Positions 53,818 to 62,830 are shown, numbered from the stretch's first letter. The stretch is DNA of 64,000 nt from Acetobacter malorum (GCF_001580615.1 NZ_LHZC01000047.1:61533-125532); one strand, 5' to 3'. Translations and numbers: made by a program. The notes: generated from the letters alone by a model not told the origin.

Positions 53818-54111
53818 ATGGCAAATCGTCCGCGTAAGGAGGCTCCCAGTTCTGGAAAATGGTTTGCTGCCAAACGGTATGGTTATGGGGCAGGGCTTCC
53901 CATTGTCTGGCAAGGATGGGTCGCGCTCGCCATGTTCCTGAGCGTCACCCTTGGAACGACGTTCGGGATGCTCTTTCTGCGGCCAGACAAACCGCTTCTG
54001 CTCTTGTCTGGGGTGACTCTTATCAATGCGATTGCAGTCGCTCTTTTCCTCTGGATCTGTAAATCCCGAACAGAAGGCGGATGGCGGTGGAGATGGGGAG
54101 ATAAAGATTGA
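53818..54111 (+). CDS. Small two-helix membrane protein, unknown
   Basis: A 97-residue protein with a basic N-terminus (ANRPRKEAPSSGKWFAAKRYGYG) and two hydrophobic helices (about 30-53 and 58-80), then an aromatic and basic end (RTEGGWRWRWGDKD). AAGGTAA lies ahead of the ATG. I do not recognise a named family. It stands alone between the divergent esterase and the broken phzF-like gene. Confidence 0.65.
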   Translation: MANRPRKEAPSSGKWFAAKRYGYGAGLPIVWQGWVALAMFLSVTLGTTFGMLFLRPDKPLLLLSGVTLINAIAVALFLWICKSRTEGGWRWRWGDKD

Positions 54112-54226
54112 AAAAAGTGGTCAGATCATAAATTTTCATGAAATTACGATGATGCAGGGCTGTGAAGCGTGGCGGCTAGCAATGAAACCAATGCCATGTG
54201 GGTAATAGCGATTTCGTGCCGATAAT

Positions 54227-54238
54227 AACGAATTCGTT
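54227..54238. promoter_or_regulatory. 12-base perfect palindrome upstream of the phzF-like gene
   Basis: AACGAATTCGTT reads the same on both strands and lies about 60 bases before the start codon of the phzF-like pseudogene, in a gene-free spacer. It could be an operator, but no regulator is assigned. Confidence 0.3.
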
Positions 54239-54298
54239 TTGAGTTTTGGGCGTAATCATTGCCTGATGCTGTTTTGCAGACAGAGGATTTAAGACGTG

Positions 54299-55154
54299 AT
54301 GATGACGCCCCCCGAGGCTCCGCAGGCCGTGCAAACTTTTGGCTTTCAGCAGGTGGATGTGTTTTCCGCTGTTCCGTTGCGTGGCAACCCTCTGGCGGTG
54401 GTCGAAAACGCGGATACGCTGCCTGATGCCAAAATGGCGGCACTTGCGCACTGGACCAACCTGAGCGACGACCTTTCTCCTGAACCCCAGTCAGCCCGAT
54501 GCGGATTACCGCGTCCGTATTTTTACGCCCTATAGTGAACTTCCTTTTGCAGGCCATCCGACTCTTGGAAGTTGCCATGTCTGGCTTTCTTCCAGAGTGT
54601 TGCCAGAGGGCAGGGATATTCTGCAGGAGTGTGGGGCAGGGCTGGTCAGAATTCGTCGGGATGGCAATCGGCTGGCTTTTGCCGCTCCCGACCTTTTGCG
54701 GAAAGGTGCTGTGGAGCCGGACCTTCTGGCGAAAATCAGAAAAGGCCTCAATCTTTCCGAAAAAGATGTTGTTGCCGCAGAATGGGTTGATAACGGCCCC
54801 GGATGGCTGGCGCTGCTCCTGAAAGATCGGAACGCCGTTCTGGCGCTAAAACCTGATTTTGCAGAAATTGCAGGCATCCGGGTGGGCGTTGTTGCCCCCA
54901 CATCCGGGGAGGATGAAGCCGATTTTGAGGTGCGTGCCTTCTCGGCTGCCGGATTTGAAGATCCTGTTACCGGTAGCCTGAACGCCGGGATTGCGCAGTG
55001 GTTAACAGGCACCGGCATTGCAGCACCCGCCTATGTGGCAAGACAAGGCACGGTTCTGGGCCGCGCGGGCAAGGTTTACGTGACACGCTCAGACAAAGAT
55101 GTCTGGATTGGCGGGGATGTTGTGACCTGCGTGAAAGGCCAGATTTCTTTGTAG
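54299..55154 (+). pseudogene. PhzF-family isomerase broken by a frameshift
   Basis: The N-terminal frame reads FQQVDVFSAVPLRGNPLAVV and ALAHWTNLSDD, then leaves the family and hits a stop at 54535. The family sequence resumes in the frame one base along: TTFLLNPSQPDADYRVRIFT, then SELPFAGHPTLG, and ends normally with VTGSLNAGIAQWL and GRAGKVYVTRSDKDVWIGG. The break is at 54464-54470, exactly at the NLSETTF motif that carries the catalytic Glu, as if two bases were lost. Both parts are otherwise intact, so the event is recent or a sequence error. PhzF-like proteins are isomerases of unknown substrates in most bacteria. Confidence 0.85.
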
Positions 55155-55243
55155 GTCTTCCGCATAGTTCTGGAGTTCGCGTAGATGGATGTCTGTGCGT
55201 TACTCCCGGCCATGCACAGACCTTTCTTTACCAAAAGCGGTTT

Positions 55244-56398
55244 TCAGGATTGCGCCGGCGCTGCCCGCAGGCAGAAACGCGTAATTTCCGGTGGGCAGAA
55301 AAGGCGCAGGGCAAAGCCGGGCCATAAGCCTGTGCCGTTGCTGACATAGAGCGTCATGCTGCCCACGCTGTAGCGGCCAGAAACGAAACCGTTATTGCCA
55401 CGCGCCACCATGCGGGCGAGGCCCGGAAGCATCCCGCCATGCGTATGGCCTGACAGTTGCAGAGCCACACCTTGATCAGCAGCATTCTGTGCGGTGCGGG
55501 GCTGGTGATCCATCAGCACGACGGGCGCATTGCTCGGGCGGCCAGCAAGGGCTGCTGCCAGATCCGGGCCGGTCTGGCCATGGGCCGGGGCGGAGAGGTC
55601 AGTCACACCGGCAAGTACCAGATGCGCGTCGTTGCGGGTCAGAACCGTATGGGCGTTGAGCAGCATGGTCATCCCAAGGCCGGAGAGGTGCTGCATCCAT
55701 TCGGAATAGTCGAAAAAATATTCGTGGTTGCCGGGAATCGCAAACACACCATCCGGCGCATGCAGGTTTTTCAGCGGGGCAATATCAGCCCGGCGCATGG
55801 CTACGGAGCCATCAATAAAATCCCCGGTCACAAGGATCAGGTCGGCTCCGGCGGCATTGGCGCGGTCCACAACGGCTTGCGTCCAGCGCGTCGGGAAGAG
55901 GCGGCTGATGTGCAGATCAGTCAGCTGGAGCAGGCGATAGCCTTCAAAAGCAGGAGGCAGGCCGGGAATGGTAACCGTGACATCCCGCACCGGCGGCACC
56001 CGAATCGCTCCGGCAACCGCAATGGCTGCCAGCACGCCAGCGACACCCGCTGCCGCAAGGCGCACGGAATCGGGGATGGCGGCAAAGTGCCAGCGCATCA
56101 GGGCGTCGACCAGCGCGCCCAGATCCAGCACAATTTGCAAAAGCGCTAAAAACAGGAGGGCCCCAAAAGCCCAGTTGAACAGGATAATCAGCGGGCGCGA
56201 GAATTCCGGCACAAACACGGAGCCGGAGGAAAGCTTGCTCCAGTAAAGATACTGGGATGCCCCCAGCATGAGGAGTGCCAGAGGGATTTTGAGCGCCAGA
56301 GGCAGAGAGAGCGGCCAGAGCCAGTTCAGGATCACAATCAGGCACGGCAAAGAGGCAGTCAGCAGCAAGGCGATTGGTGTCCTTAACAGGCGTGGCAA
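55244..56398 (-). CDS. Membrane-anchored metallophosphoesterase
   Basis: A 384-residue protein with about four N-terminal membrane helices (to about residue 130) and a calcineurin-like phosphoesterase domain outside the membrane. Metal-binding motifs run in order: LTDLHIS, TGDFIDG, GNHEY and the paired His in SGHTHGG. This is the YkuE-type architecture, whose members cleave phosphate esters such as UDP-sugar lipids in some bacteria. It is the last gene of a three-gene minus-strand unit, 12 bases after the TetR gene. Confidence 0.88.
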   Translation of the reverse strand: MPRLLRTPIALLLTASLPCLIVILNWLWPLSLPLALKIPLALLMLGASQYLYWSKLSSGSVFVPEFSRPLIILFNWAFGALLFLALLQIVLDLGALVDALMRWHFAAIPDSVRLAAAGVAGVLAAIAVAGAIRVPPVRDVTVTIPGLPPAFEGYRLLQLTDLHISRLFPTRWTQAVVDRANAAGADLILVTGDFIDGSVAMRRADIAPLKNLHAPDGVFAIPGNHEYFFDYSEWMQHLSGLGMTMLLNAHTVLTRNDAHLVLAGVTDLSAPAHGQTGPDLAAALAGRPSNAPVVLMDHQPRTAQNAADQGVALQLSGHTHGGMLPGLARMVARGNNGFVSGRYSVGSMTLYVSNGTGLWPGFALRLFCPPEITRFCLRAAPAQS

Positions 56399-56410
56399 CA
56401 GAGCAGGGGA

Positions 56411-56980
56411 TTATCCTCCGCTTTTGCCCGGCTGTCTGCCTTTCATCTCATCCAGAACCCGATCAAACACATCCGGCCTCCCAAGCGCACGGGCCAGCAC
56501 AATCGCGCCCTGAATACCCGCGACAATCTGCTCGGCTTGTTCCCGCGCCGCCTGTTCCGTCTGGTGGGTGCGCTGCAATGCGGTGGTCAGGGCCTGAACC
56601 CAGCGGGCAAAGTAGTCCCGGATGGCCTCGGCAAACCGGTCCCGACTGTCACTCAGCCCCAGCAGCCCAACCAGACAAACCCTTTGGCCGGAGGCAAAAT
56701 AGACGCGTACGGCTACAAACATGGCTTCAATCGCCGCTGCGGGGGCGGCGGAGGTGAGCAAAGGCTGAAAAATTTCCGTTTCAAACCAGTGGTCGATACT
56801 GGCCAGAACGGCGGTCATCATCTCCTCTTTACCCTTGGGGAAGAAGTGATACAGGCTTCCTTTACCCAGCCCGGTAGCCTGAGAAATCAGGCTCAGGCTC
56901 GCTCCTTCATAGCCATGTTCCCGAAAGACTTCCGCCAGAAGCGGAAGAATATCGGCTTTTTCCGTAACCGTGCGCGCCAT
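56411..56980 (-). CDS. TetR family transcriptional regulator
   Basis: A 189-residue repressor. The helix-turn-helix is EVFREHGYEGASLSLISQATGLGKGSLYHFF split around residues 18-48, with FPKGKEEMMTAVLA after it, as in the YcdC/AcrR-like group with C-terminal TetR_C domain. It lies five bases after the DUF1348 gene and 12 bases before the metallophosphoesterase, so it is probably autoregulated and controls this unit. Confidence 0.92.
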   Translation of the reverse strand: MARTVTEKADILPLLAEVFREHGYEGASLSLISQATGLGKGSLYHFFPKGKEEMMTAVLASIDHWFETEIFQPLLTSAAPAAAIEAMFVAVRVYFASGQRVCLVGLLGLSDSRDRFAEAIRDYFARWVQALTTALQRTHQTEQAAREQAEQIVAGIQGAIVLARALGRPDVFDRVLDEMKGRQPGKSGG

Positions 56981-56985
56981 GGGTC

Positions 56986-57450
56986 TTAAAGGCCCAGTTC
57001 GGTCAGGGAGGGAAAATCATCCGGGCGGCGTGCGCCGGTCCAGAGCAGTTTACGGTCTGTCTGAAGGATCGGCAGGTCATTGATGGAGGCAACGCGCCTG
57101 CGCATCAGGCCGTTCTCCTCAAATTCCCACAGTTCATTCCCATAGGAGCGGAACCACTGGCCTGTGCTGTCATGCCATTCATAGGAAAAGCGCACGGCCA
57201 TCCGATTCAGCCGGAAGCCCCAGAGTTCTTTGACCAGCCGGTAATCCTGTTCCTGCTGCCATTTGCGGGTGAGGAAGGCGATAATCTCTTCGCGTCCCTG
57301 AATAAAATCGGTCCGGTTGCGCCAGAAACAGTCCGGCGTATAGGCCTGCGCAACATGCGCGGGGTCCTGACTGTTCCAGGCATCTTCCGCTGCGCGGACC
57401 TTCTGGGGGGCTGTCTGTTCGGTGAAGGGGGGAAGGGGAGGTTTGATCAT
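56986..57450 (-). CDS. DUF1348 family protein (NTF2/SnoaL-like fold)
   Basis: A 154-residue soluble protein. The segments [40 protein letters not shown] and [20 protein letters not shown] match the DUF1348 family, small NTF2-fold proteins of unknown activity. It heads the operon with the TetR regulator, an arrangement that suggests a stress- or ligand-induced detoxifying protein, but this is only inferred from the context. Confidence 0.86.
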   Translation of the reverse strand: MIKPPLPPFTEQTAPQKVRAAEDAWNSQDPAHVAQAYTPDCFWRNRTDFIQGREEIIAFLTRKWQQEQDYRLVKELWGFRLNRMAVRFSYEWHDSTGQWFRSYGNELWEFEENGLMRRRVASINDLPILQTDRKLLWTGARRPDDFPSLTELGL

Positions 57451-57526
57451 GCGTGTGACTCTGTACCGTTTGGTTAAGAGTTTACCTATCAGTACAAATC
57501 ATGCTTATGCAAGCGTCATGCAGGCA

Positions 57527-57561
57527 TAAAAAAACCGCCGCCGGATGAACCGGGGCGGTTT
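57527..57561 (-). terminator. Terminator of the CHAP protein gene (minus strand)
   Basis: On the minus strand AACCGCC and GGCGGTT form a stem with an inner CCGG/CCGG stem, followed by T7. It ends the CHAP-domain gene. Confidence 0.85.
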
Positions 57562-57587
57562 CAGAGGATGCGCGGTAAGGAAAGGCC

Positions 57588-58376
57588 TTACTGCTGGCCA
57601 TCAAACGTAATGGAGTTGTCCTGCGCACCGCTGGTGATGGGGTGCGCATTTTCCGGGGCTTGCGCCAGCTGGGTTTCGCCGCCCTGCATCTGGGTCTTCT
57701 TGGCCCATGCCGTCATGACATCGTTGCGGGGGTTGCTGTTGCGGCGCTCACCGGGGGAGCGTGCATAAATAAAGCCGTAGGTCGGGTAGATGGACCCGTA
57801 GGTGCCGGAGCGGTTGTTCAGGGCAACGCGGACGGCGGACCAGTCATTGTTCGGGGAGACGTCAATCACCGGCACGTTGCGGCTGATGCCAGCCTGCGCC
57901 CAGTGAGACTGATCAATGATGATCGTGCGGCTGTTCACAACATTCCGCACCACAGCCACATGGCCCAGCGGCATGCGGCGAATGCCACGGAAGTTCAGCA
58001 CGCTGCCTTCTTCCGGTGCGTTGCCGCGTTCATAAACGCCAGCGGCATTGTGCCACCAGTCCCGTGCATTGCCATGCAGGACGACTTCAGAGGCAGACTT
58101 GGCGTAAGCAACACACTGAATGACGTGACCGCCGCCATACCCGCGGTGAGACACAAACTGGCGGCCTGCTGCCGGGTGCCAGCGGCCACCGGCATAACGG
58201 CCTGCCGCGTGGTAGGATGCGGTGGAAAAGGTGATTTTATGAACGGAACCATTTCGGTGCCCGTTGCTTACAGTATGACGAGCCTTTGCAGAGGCAGGCT
58301 GTATGAAGGCGGATAACGACAGAAGAGAAACAACGGCCATCGCGAGGTTGAGTTTTCCGGGCCGTCTCTGTCGCAT
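57588..58376 (-). CDS. Secreted CHAP-domain protein, probable cell-wall amidase
   Basis: A 262-residue exported protein from the ATG at 58376, which has GGGAAGG upstream; another start eight codons earlier is possible. The signal peptide ends at QPASA (residue 30). The CHAP domain has the catalytic Cys88 in IQCVAYAKSASEVVLHG and His139 in PLGHVAVVRNVV, with GNARDWWHNAAG and PEEGSVLNF between. Such proteins cleave peptidoglycan peptides or act as endopeptidases. The C-terminal 60 residues are polar and disordered. It stands alone, with its own terminator. Confidence 0.88.
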   Translation of the reverse strand: MRQRRPGKLNLAMAVVSLLSLSAFIQPASAKARHTVSNGHRNGSVHKITFSTASYHAAGRYAGGRWHPAAGRQFVSHRGYGGGHVIQCVAYAKSASEVVLHGNARDWWHNAAGVYERGNAPEEGSVLNFRGIRRMPLGHVAVVRNVVNSRTIIIDQSHWAQAGISRNVPVIDVSPNNDWSAVRVALNNRSGTYGSIYPTYGFIYARSPGERRNSNPRNDVMTAWAKKTQMQGGETQLAQAPENAHPITSGAQDNSITFDGQQ

Positions 58377-58679
58377 TTCAGCGTGCCTTCCCTGCATCAC
58401 GGTTCAGTCAATGTGGACTTCAGGTATAAACATCTGCGCAAGTCAGGCAAGCGCTCATTGCGGGGCAAATTCGCATGAGGTTGGGTTTGCTGAATCCATG
58501 GGTCTAAAAATAGGAAAATAGGAATAAAATCCTATTACCTGCCACGATATTGCCTGATTTGCTTTAATTTTTGGCAGAGTGAAGAAAAGTTGCTGATCTG
58601 TTCCAGCCCCATGGATTCGACCCTGCTGTGGCATAGATGCCACGCCGGGCCGTCCCCCACGGAGCCGGAAAAGGCAGGC
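58377..58679. other. Gene-free spacer with AATAGGA repeats
   Basis: About 300 bases between the CHAP and ridA genes with no convincing gene. AATAGGA occurs at 58509-58515 and 58517-58523, the second forming a perfect inverted repeat with TCCTATT (58530-58536) around ATAAAA. The flanking bases are AT-rich, and this is a likely promoter region for the CHAP gene. Confidence 0.5.
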
Positions 58680-59030
58680 TTATTTGGTTGTCACAACCAT
58701 GATTTCGACCAGGATGCGCGGGTTCGTCATCACGGCCTGTACGCAGGCGCGGGCCGGGGCAGCATTTTCCGGCAGCCATGCGCTCCACACCTTGTTCAGG
58801 GCGTCACGGTCGTTGATGTCTTTCAGCCAGATCTGGGCCTGCAGCAGGCGGGTGTTGTCCGTGCCGTGCTGTTCCAGCAGGGTGTCCAGCTGTTCCAGAA
58901 TGTCACGGGTCTGGCCTTCCGCATCGGCGTCCAGATTACGGGCTACAACGCCCTGCGTGAAAATAAAGCCGTGATACTCAACCGCAGCAGAGAGAATCGG
59001 GCTGGGGTTCGTGCGCAGAATTTTGCTCAT
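58680..59030 (-). CDS. Rid family enamine/imine deaminase (RidA-like)
   Basis: A 116-residue trimeric Rid protein. Typical segments are FIFTQGVVARNLDADAEGQ and the Arg-containing ENAAPARACVQAVM, which binds the substrate carboxylate, followed by ILVEIMVVTTK. Members hydrolyse reactive imines. Length is slightly below RidA itself, closer to the YjgH/Rid2-type group. It lies after the mocA-xdhC pair on the same strand, with an 84-base gap. Confidence 0.86.
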   Translation of the reverse strand: MSKILRTNPSPILSAAVEYHGFIFTQGVVARNLDADAEGQTRDILEQLDTLLEQHGTDNTRLLQAQIWLKDINDRDALNKVWSAWLPENAAPARACVQAVMTNPRILVEIMVVTTK

Positions 59031-59114
59031 AAGGATCTCTTCAGGTTTTCAGCGCATGCGCTGGCCGGCTCCGTGCCGGCAGACCCTCAGTTTTCAGGGC
59101 ACGGGCGCATGTGG

Positions 59115-59756
59115 TCAACCGGGGGCCTGTGCAGAACGTGCATAGGCGGCCAGTCGTTCCGGCGTGTCAAAATCCACAAGCTCCTCCGGGCGGGCCAGAA
59201 CGCGCTGCACGGCAGGGCTAAGAGTGCGCAGAATCTCCCGGCCTCCCCGGTCGCCCTGCACGGCGGCAAGGGCTGCAAATTGTGTGGCATCCCACACAAC
59301 CGGGTTGCCGGGTTTGCCATCCCCCCGGTCTGGCGCTGTGGCTGGAGGTTTAAACCGGGCATGGTCCCGCAGCAGTGCGTTCAGCAACGCCACGGAAACC
59401 AGCGGCATATCACCCAGACACACCAGCAGGGCAGGCGCATGCTCCGCCCGTGCCACCTGCACCCCGACTCGCAGGGAGGCGGAAAGCCCGTCCTGTGCGT
59501 CCTGCGCAATCCGCGTTTCAAGCCGGGGCGTGTCGGGAAAGGCGTTACTTATAAGAGAAGAGAGGTCGGGTCGATCGGGCGGAAGAATGACCACCACCTT
59601 GCTCACCGCACTCGCCAGAACAGTGGCCGTTGTACGCACCAGCATCGGCACGCCCTGCGCATCCCGGGCCAGCAGCTTATGATCGGGTGCCGTGCGGGAG
59701 GAGCGCCCCGCCGCCAGAACAATAGCGAGGGCGGCGGAGTGCGGAGGCGTTACCAC
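59115..59756 (-). CDS. MobA-like nucleotidyltransferase (MocA type)
   Basis: A 213-residue NTP transferase. The N-terminal ALAIVLAAGRSSRTAPDHKLL is the nucleotide-binding loop and LLVCLGDMPLVS the metal-site motif. This group includes MocA, which makes molybdopterin cytosine dinucleotide for xanthine-dehydrogenase-type enzymes. The start overlaps the stop of the XdhC gene by seven bases. With XdhC next to it, a role in cofactor maturation of a molybdoenzyme is likely; the enzyme itself is not in the window. Confidence 0.84.
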   Translation of the reverse strand: MVTPPHSAALAIVLAAGRSSRTAPDHKLLARDAQGVPMLVRTTATVLASAVSKVVVILPPDRPDLSSLISNAFPDTPRLETRIAQDAQDGLSASLRVGVQVARAEHAPALLVCLGDMPLVSVALLNALLRDHARFKPPATAPDRGDGKPGNPVVWDATQFAALAAVQGDRGGREILRTLSPAVQRVLARPEELVDFDTPERLAAYARSAQAPG

Positions 59757-60844
59757 CCCGGATTGTTCGCAAGGGCTGCCTTGCGCCGCACCGCGACAAT
59801 CTGGGCCAGAATGGACAGCGCGATTTCCTCAGCGCCAATTGCGCCGATTGCCAGCCCGACGGGGCCGTGGATTCGGCTGGTTTCCTGCTCGGAAAACCCG
59901 ATTTCTCGCAAACGCTCAACCCGGCTGGCCTGTGTCGTGCGGGAACCCAGTGCCCCAACATAAAAAGCAGGACTCCGCAGAGCGACTTCCAGCGTTGGGT
60001 CATCTAGCTTGGCGTCATGCGTCAGGGTGACAATGGCGGTCATGTTGTCCACGCCAAGTTCTCCCAACGCGTCATCCGGCCATTCCGTCAGTAGCGTTTC
60101 CCCCAGAATAAAGCCGGGGAAGCGTTCCGGGGTGGCCAGAGCTGTGCGCGGGTCAATGACCACGGGGGAAAAGCCTGTCATCCGGGCCATAAGGGCGAGG
60201 TGCTGGGCAATATGCACAGCGCCCACAATCAGCAGGCGCGGCGGCGGGGTCAGCGGTTGCAAAAACCAGTCCATCCCCTGTGCATCCGGCTCATTTCTGC
60301 ACCGGCCAGAGTTGAGACACGCCAGAGCAGCGGGAATCAGCTCCGCCGGAAAGCCGGGGGGCGTGGATTCTGTGGTTAGATCAGAGATTAAAAGATGTTT
60401 TACACCGTCCAGCGTGCGGGCCAGCAGCGCACCGGTTCGGGCGGTCTGTTTGGCACAGGCTTCGGCCAGCAATGCTTCAGGCAGCGTGCCGGAGGGACAG
60501 GCGGGGGAGTGCACAGCTTCCACCAGCACATCCAGCTTGCCGCCACAGGCCAGCCCGACTTCCCACGCACGGGCGCTGCTTACGCCGTAAGACAGAACTT
60601 CCGGCGGTGCCCCCGCCATAATGGCCTGTGCGGCTGTAATTACGTCGGTTTCCACGCAACCGCCGCTCACGGAGCCTTCCACCCGGCCTGTGTCACTAAT
60701 GGCCATCAGGCTGCCTGCCGGGCGCGGGGAACTGCCCCATGTGCCCACCACGGTAGCGAGGGCCACAGCATGGCCTTCCCGCGCCCATAAAAGAGCGTGG
60801 TCCAGTGGAGTGAGTGGCTGGGGTGCGGAAAGAGGGACAGTCAT
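59750..60844 (-). CDS. XdhC-family molybdoenzyme maturation factor
   Basis: A 364-residue protein with the XdhC N-terminal domain (ATVVGTWGSSPRPAGSLM; GSVSGGCVETDV) and a C-terminal Rossmann domain (RLLIVGAVHIAQHLALMARM). XdhC proteins deliver sulfurated molybdenum cofactor to xanthine-oxidase-family enzymes. I use the ATG at 60844; the frame is open 13 codons further. It overlaps the mocA-like gene, supporting a joint function. Confidence 0.9.
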   Translation of the reverse strand: MTVPLSAPQPLTPLDHALLWAREGHAVALATVVGTWGSSPRPAGSLMAISDTGRVEGSVSGGCVETDVITAAQAIMAGAPPEVLSYGVSSARAWEVGLACGGKLDVLVEAVHSPACPSGTLPEALLAEACAKQTARTGALLARTLDGVKHLLISDLTTESTPPGFPAELIPAALACLNSGRCRNEPDAQGMDWFLQPLTPPPRLLIVGAVHIAQHLALMARMTGFSPVVIDPRTALATPERFPGFILGETLLTEWPDDALGELGVDNMTAIVTLTHDAKLDDPTLEVALRSPAFYVGALGSRTTQASRVERLREIGFSEQETSRIHGPVGLAIGAIGAEEIALSILAQIVAVRRKAALANNPGW

Positions 60845-61007
60845 AAAATCCAGTCTATACCAGCCCTTGCAGGCTGTGCCCACGGAAGGAACGTGGGGTC
60901 AGGCCTGTCTTTGTGGCAGGTTTCCGTAGGGGCGGGGTCTTGATAGGCAGATGAACAACGCCCATGTCATAACATGAGTGCTATTATAGAGACTGAGGAG
61001 TGATTTC

Positions 61008-61421
61008 ATGATTGAATCAAGAGACGGACGCGTCATTTACGTTGTGGCTGATGGCGGGAAAGTCCGTTTCCTGCATGATGGCGAAGGCAAAATGCATGAT
61101 GTGCAGGACTTCGACAGCGAAAAGCATGAAGCCACTCCGGGCAAGATGCCCACGGGTGCTACGCCGAAAGACGCTGCTAAAGACGGCTTTGCCCGCGTTG
61201 TGGCTGACCGCCTGAACGCGCTGGTCAACAGCGGTGAGAAGATTGACGGCTTCGTGCTGGCCGCTCCGGCCCCGGTGCTGCATGAAATCCGCCAGCATCT
61301 GAGCAAGCCCGCTGCAGCTAAGCTGATCAAGACCTTTGACAAGGACTTCACCAACATTCCGGCACACGATCTGCGCAAGCATTTTGATATCCCGGCAACG
61401 GGTTGGGTCCTGCCGTCCTGA
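61008..61421 (+). CDS. Host-attachment family protein (DUF/PF10116-like)
   Basis: A 137-residue soluble protein. The start IYVVADGGKVRFL, the middle FARVVADRLNALVNSGEKIDG and FVLAAPAPVLHEIRQHLS, and the end DLRKHFD are those of the family named for protein required for attachment to host cells in Agrobacterium; the fold resembles release-factor/eRF1-like domains. The biochemical role is unknown. AGGAG lies nine bases before the ATG. It is monocistronic with its own terminator. Confidence 0.86.
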   Translation: MIESRDGRVIYVVADGGKVRFLHDGEGKMHDVQDFDSEKHEATPGKMPTGATPKDAAKDGFARVVADRLNALVNSGEKIDGFVLAAPAPVLHEIRQHLSKPAAAKLIKTFDKDFTNIPAHDLRKHFDIPATGWVLPS

Positions 61422-61446
61422 TTTCTTAAGTCAGGATTAAGGTCTG

Positions 61447-61483
61447 AAAAAACTGCCCATGCTCTGCATGCGGCAGTTTTTTT
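61447..61483 (+). terminator. Intrinsic terminator after the host-attachment gene
   Basis: ACTGCC-CATGC pairs with GCATG-CGGCAGT around TCT, with A6 ahead and T7 after, so it is potentially bidirectional. Confidence 0.92.
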
Positions 61484-61577
61484 ATGGAAAAACCATCTTA
61501 AAGTAAGGGGAGAGGCTGCGTGCAAACCGGTCATGGTCCCCACGTAGGCGCATATTTACAGGAAGGAGCCTGACGTC

Positions 61578-62252
61578 TTGCATCTAGTGTATCCCGACAT
61601 GCAATTGCAGGTTCTGCCTGTCACCCCATTCCGCCAGAACTGTTCTCTGTTGTGGGATGAAAACACCCGCCACGCGCTGGTGGTGGACCCCGGAGGGGAT
61701 GCGGACTTCCTGATGGAGGTCATCCGCAAGCGGGGGCTGACGGTGGATGCGATTCTCATCACCCACGGCCATCTGGATCATGCGGGTGGCGTCGCCCCCT
61801 TGTACCGCGCTCTGGCAAAGGAGCAGGGGAAAGCGCCAACAGTCATTGGGCCGGACAAGCAGGATCAATTCCTGTTGTCTTCCATTGTGGATCAGGCACG
61901 CCATTTCGGTCTGCCCGGTCTGGAAAACGCAACAGTGGACCAGTACACGCAGGACGGAGACCGTCTGGAACTGCTGGGCCGCACTTTTTTAGTCCGCCAT
62001 ATTCCCGGTCACACCCCCGGCCATGTGGTGTTTGTTGATGAAAAAGCCCGTTTTGCTTTTGCGGGAGATACCTTGTTTCGTGGTACAATTGGTCGCACGG
62101 ACTTCCCTTATGGAAATAGTTCCCTCTTAATATGCAACCTAAAGGAGAAATTACTTCCACTTGGGGACGATATCGTCATTATGCCCGGGCACGGTGGCTC
62201 AACCTCGTTGGGAGAGGAACGCGTGAACAATCCGTTCCTCCGTGCTGGCTAA
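61578..62252 (+). CDS. Metallo-beta-lactamase-fold hydrolase (glyoxalase II-like)
   Basis: A 224-residue binuclear zinc hydrolase. The motif THGHLDHAGGV, the later HIPGHTPGHVV, FAGDTLFRGTIGRTDFP and the final MPGHGGSTSLGEERVNNPFL match the YcbL/glyoxalase II subgroup. The TTG start at 61578 has GGAAGGAG at a good distance, better than the in-frame ATG at 61599. It probably cleaves a thioester such as S-lactoylglutathione. A DUF192 gene follows after 13 bases. Confidence 0.88.
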   Translation: MHLVYPDMQLQVLPVTPFRQNCSLLWDENTRHALVVDPGGDADFLMEVIRKRGLTVDAILITHGHLDHAGGVAPLYRALAKEQGKAPTVIGPDKQDQFLLSSIVDQARHFGLPGLENATVDQYTQDGDRLELLGRTFLVRHIPGHTPGHVVFVDEKARFAFAGDTLFRGTIGRTDFPYGNSSLLICNLKEKLLPLGDDIVIMPGHGGSTSLGEERVNNPFLRAG

Positions 62253-62265
62253 CAGGAGTTTGTGA

Positions 62266-62766
62266 GTGAAACAGGGTATTTGCGGTATGCTGGCCGCCTG
62301 CCTGACAGCGGGTGTGCTCTTAGGGGCCAGTCCGGTCAGGGCCGAAGATATGGGGGAGCCGACCCAGGCTCAGGCAACGCTGCCGAAAGAAAACCTCACA
62401 ATCGCCTCGGCGAATGGTCGTCACGTCTTTTCGGTAGAACTGGCCAAAACGCCGCGCCAGCAGCAGGTGGGGGAAATGTTTCGCACCACCCTGCCTGCGG
62501 ATAACGGCATGCTGTTCCTGTGGGCAACCCCGCAGCAGAGCGACATGTGGATGGAAAATACGCTGGTCCCGCTGGATATCGTCTTTATCGGGACGGACCA
62601 CCGGATTCAGGCCATTGCGGAAAATGCCGTGCCACGCAGTCTGGCTCACATCAGCAGCCACGGTCCCGTGGGTGCAACGCTGGAACTGGCAGGTGGGGTG
62701 ACCGCCAAACTGGGTATTACTGTGGGCGATAAGGTGGAAGCACCGTCTCTGGAGAAAAAATCCTGA
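62266..62766 (+). CDS. Exported DUF192 protein
   Basis: A 166-residue protein with a signal peptide (MLAACLTAGVLLGASPVRA) and a DUF192 domain: the FSVELAKTPRQQQVGEMFRT region, then NGMLFLWATPQQSDMWMENT, PLDIVFIGTDHRIQAI and GATLELAGGVTAKLGI. The family is a small beta fold of unknown function. The start is GTG with AGGAG upstream. It is probably cotranscribed with the hydrolase before it and the epimerase after it. Confidence 0.86.
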   Translation: MKQGICGMLAACLTAGVLLGASPVRAEDMGEPTQAQATLPKENLTIASANGRHVFSVELAKTPRQQQVGEMFRTTLPADNGMLFLWATPQQSDMWMENTLVPLDIVFIGTDHRIQAIAENAVPRSLAHISSHGPVGATLELAGGVTAKLGITVGDKVEAPSLEKKS

Positions 62767-62830
62767 CGCAGAGCGTTCTGTCCGGGGGGTGCGCACAGCC
62801 CCGGCAGCTTGGGTGTAACGGGGCAGTAAC

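Noticed and set aside
54499..54822. Separate plus-strand 107-codon frame within the phzF-like gene
   Set aside because: Neither of the two frames that carry the PhzF family sequence; a shadow.
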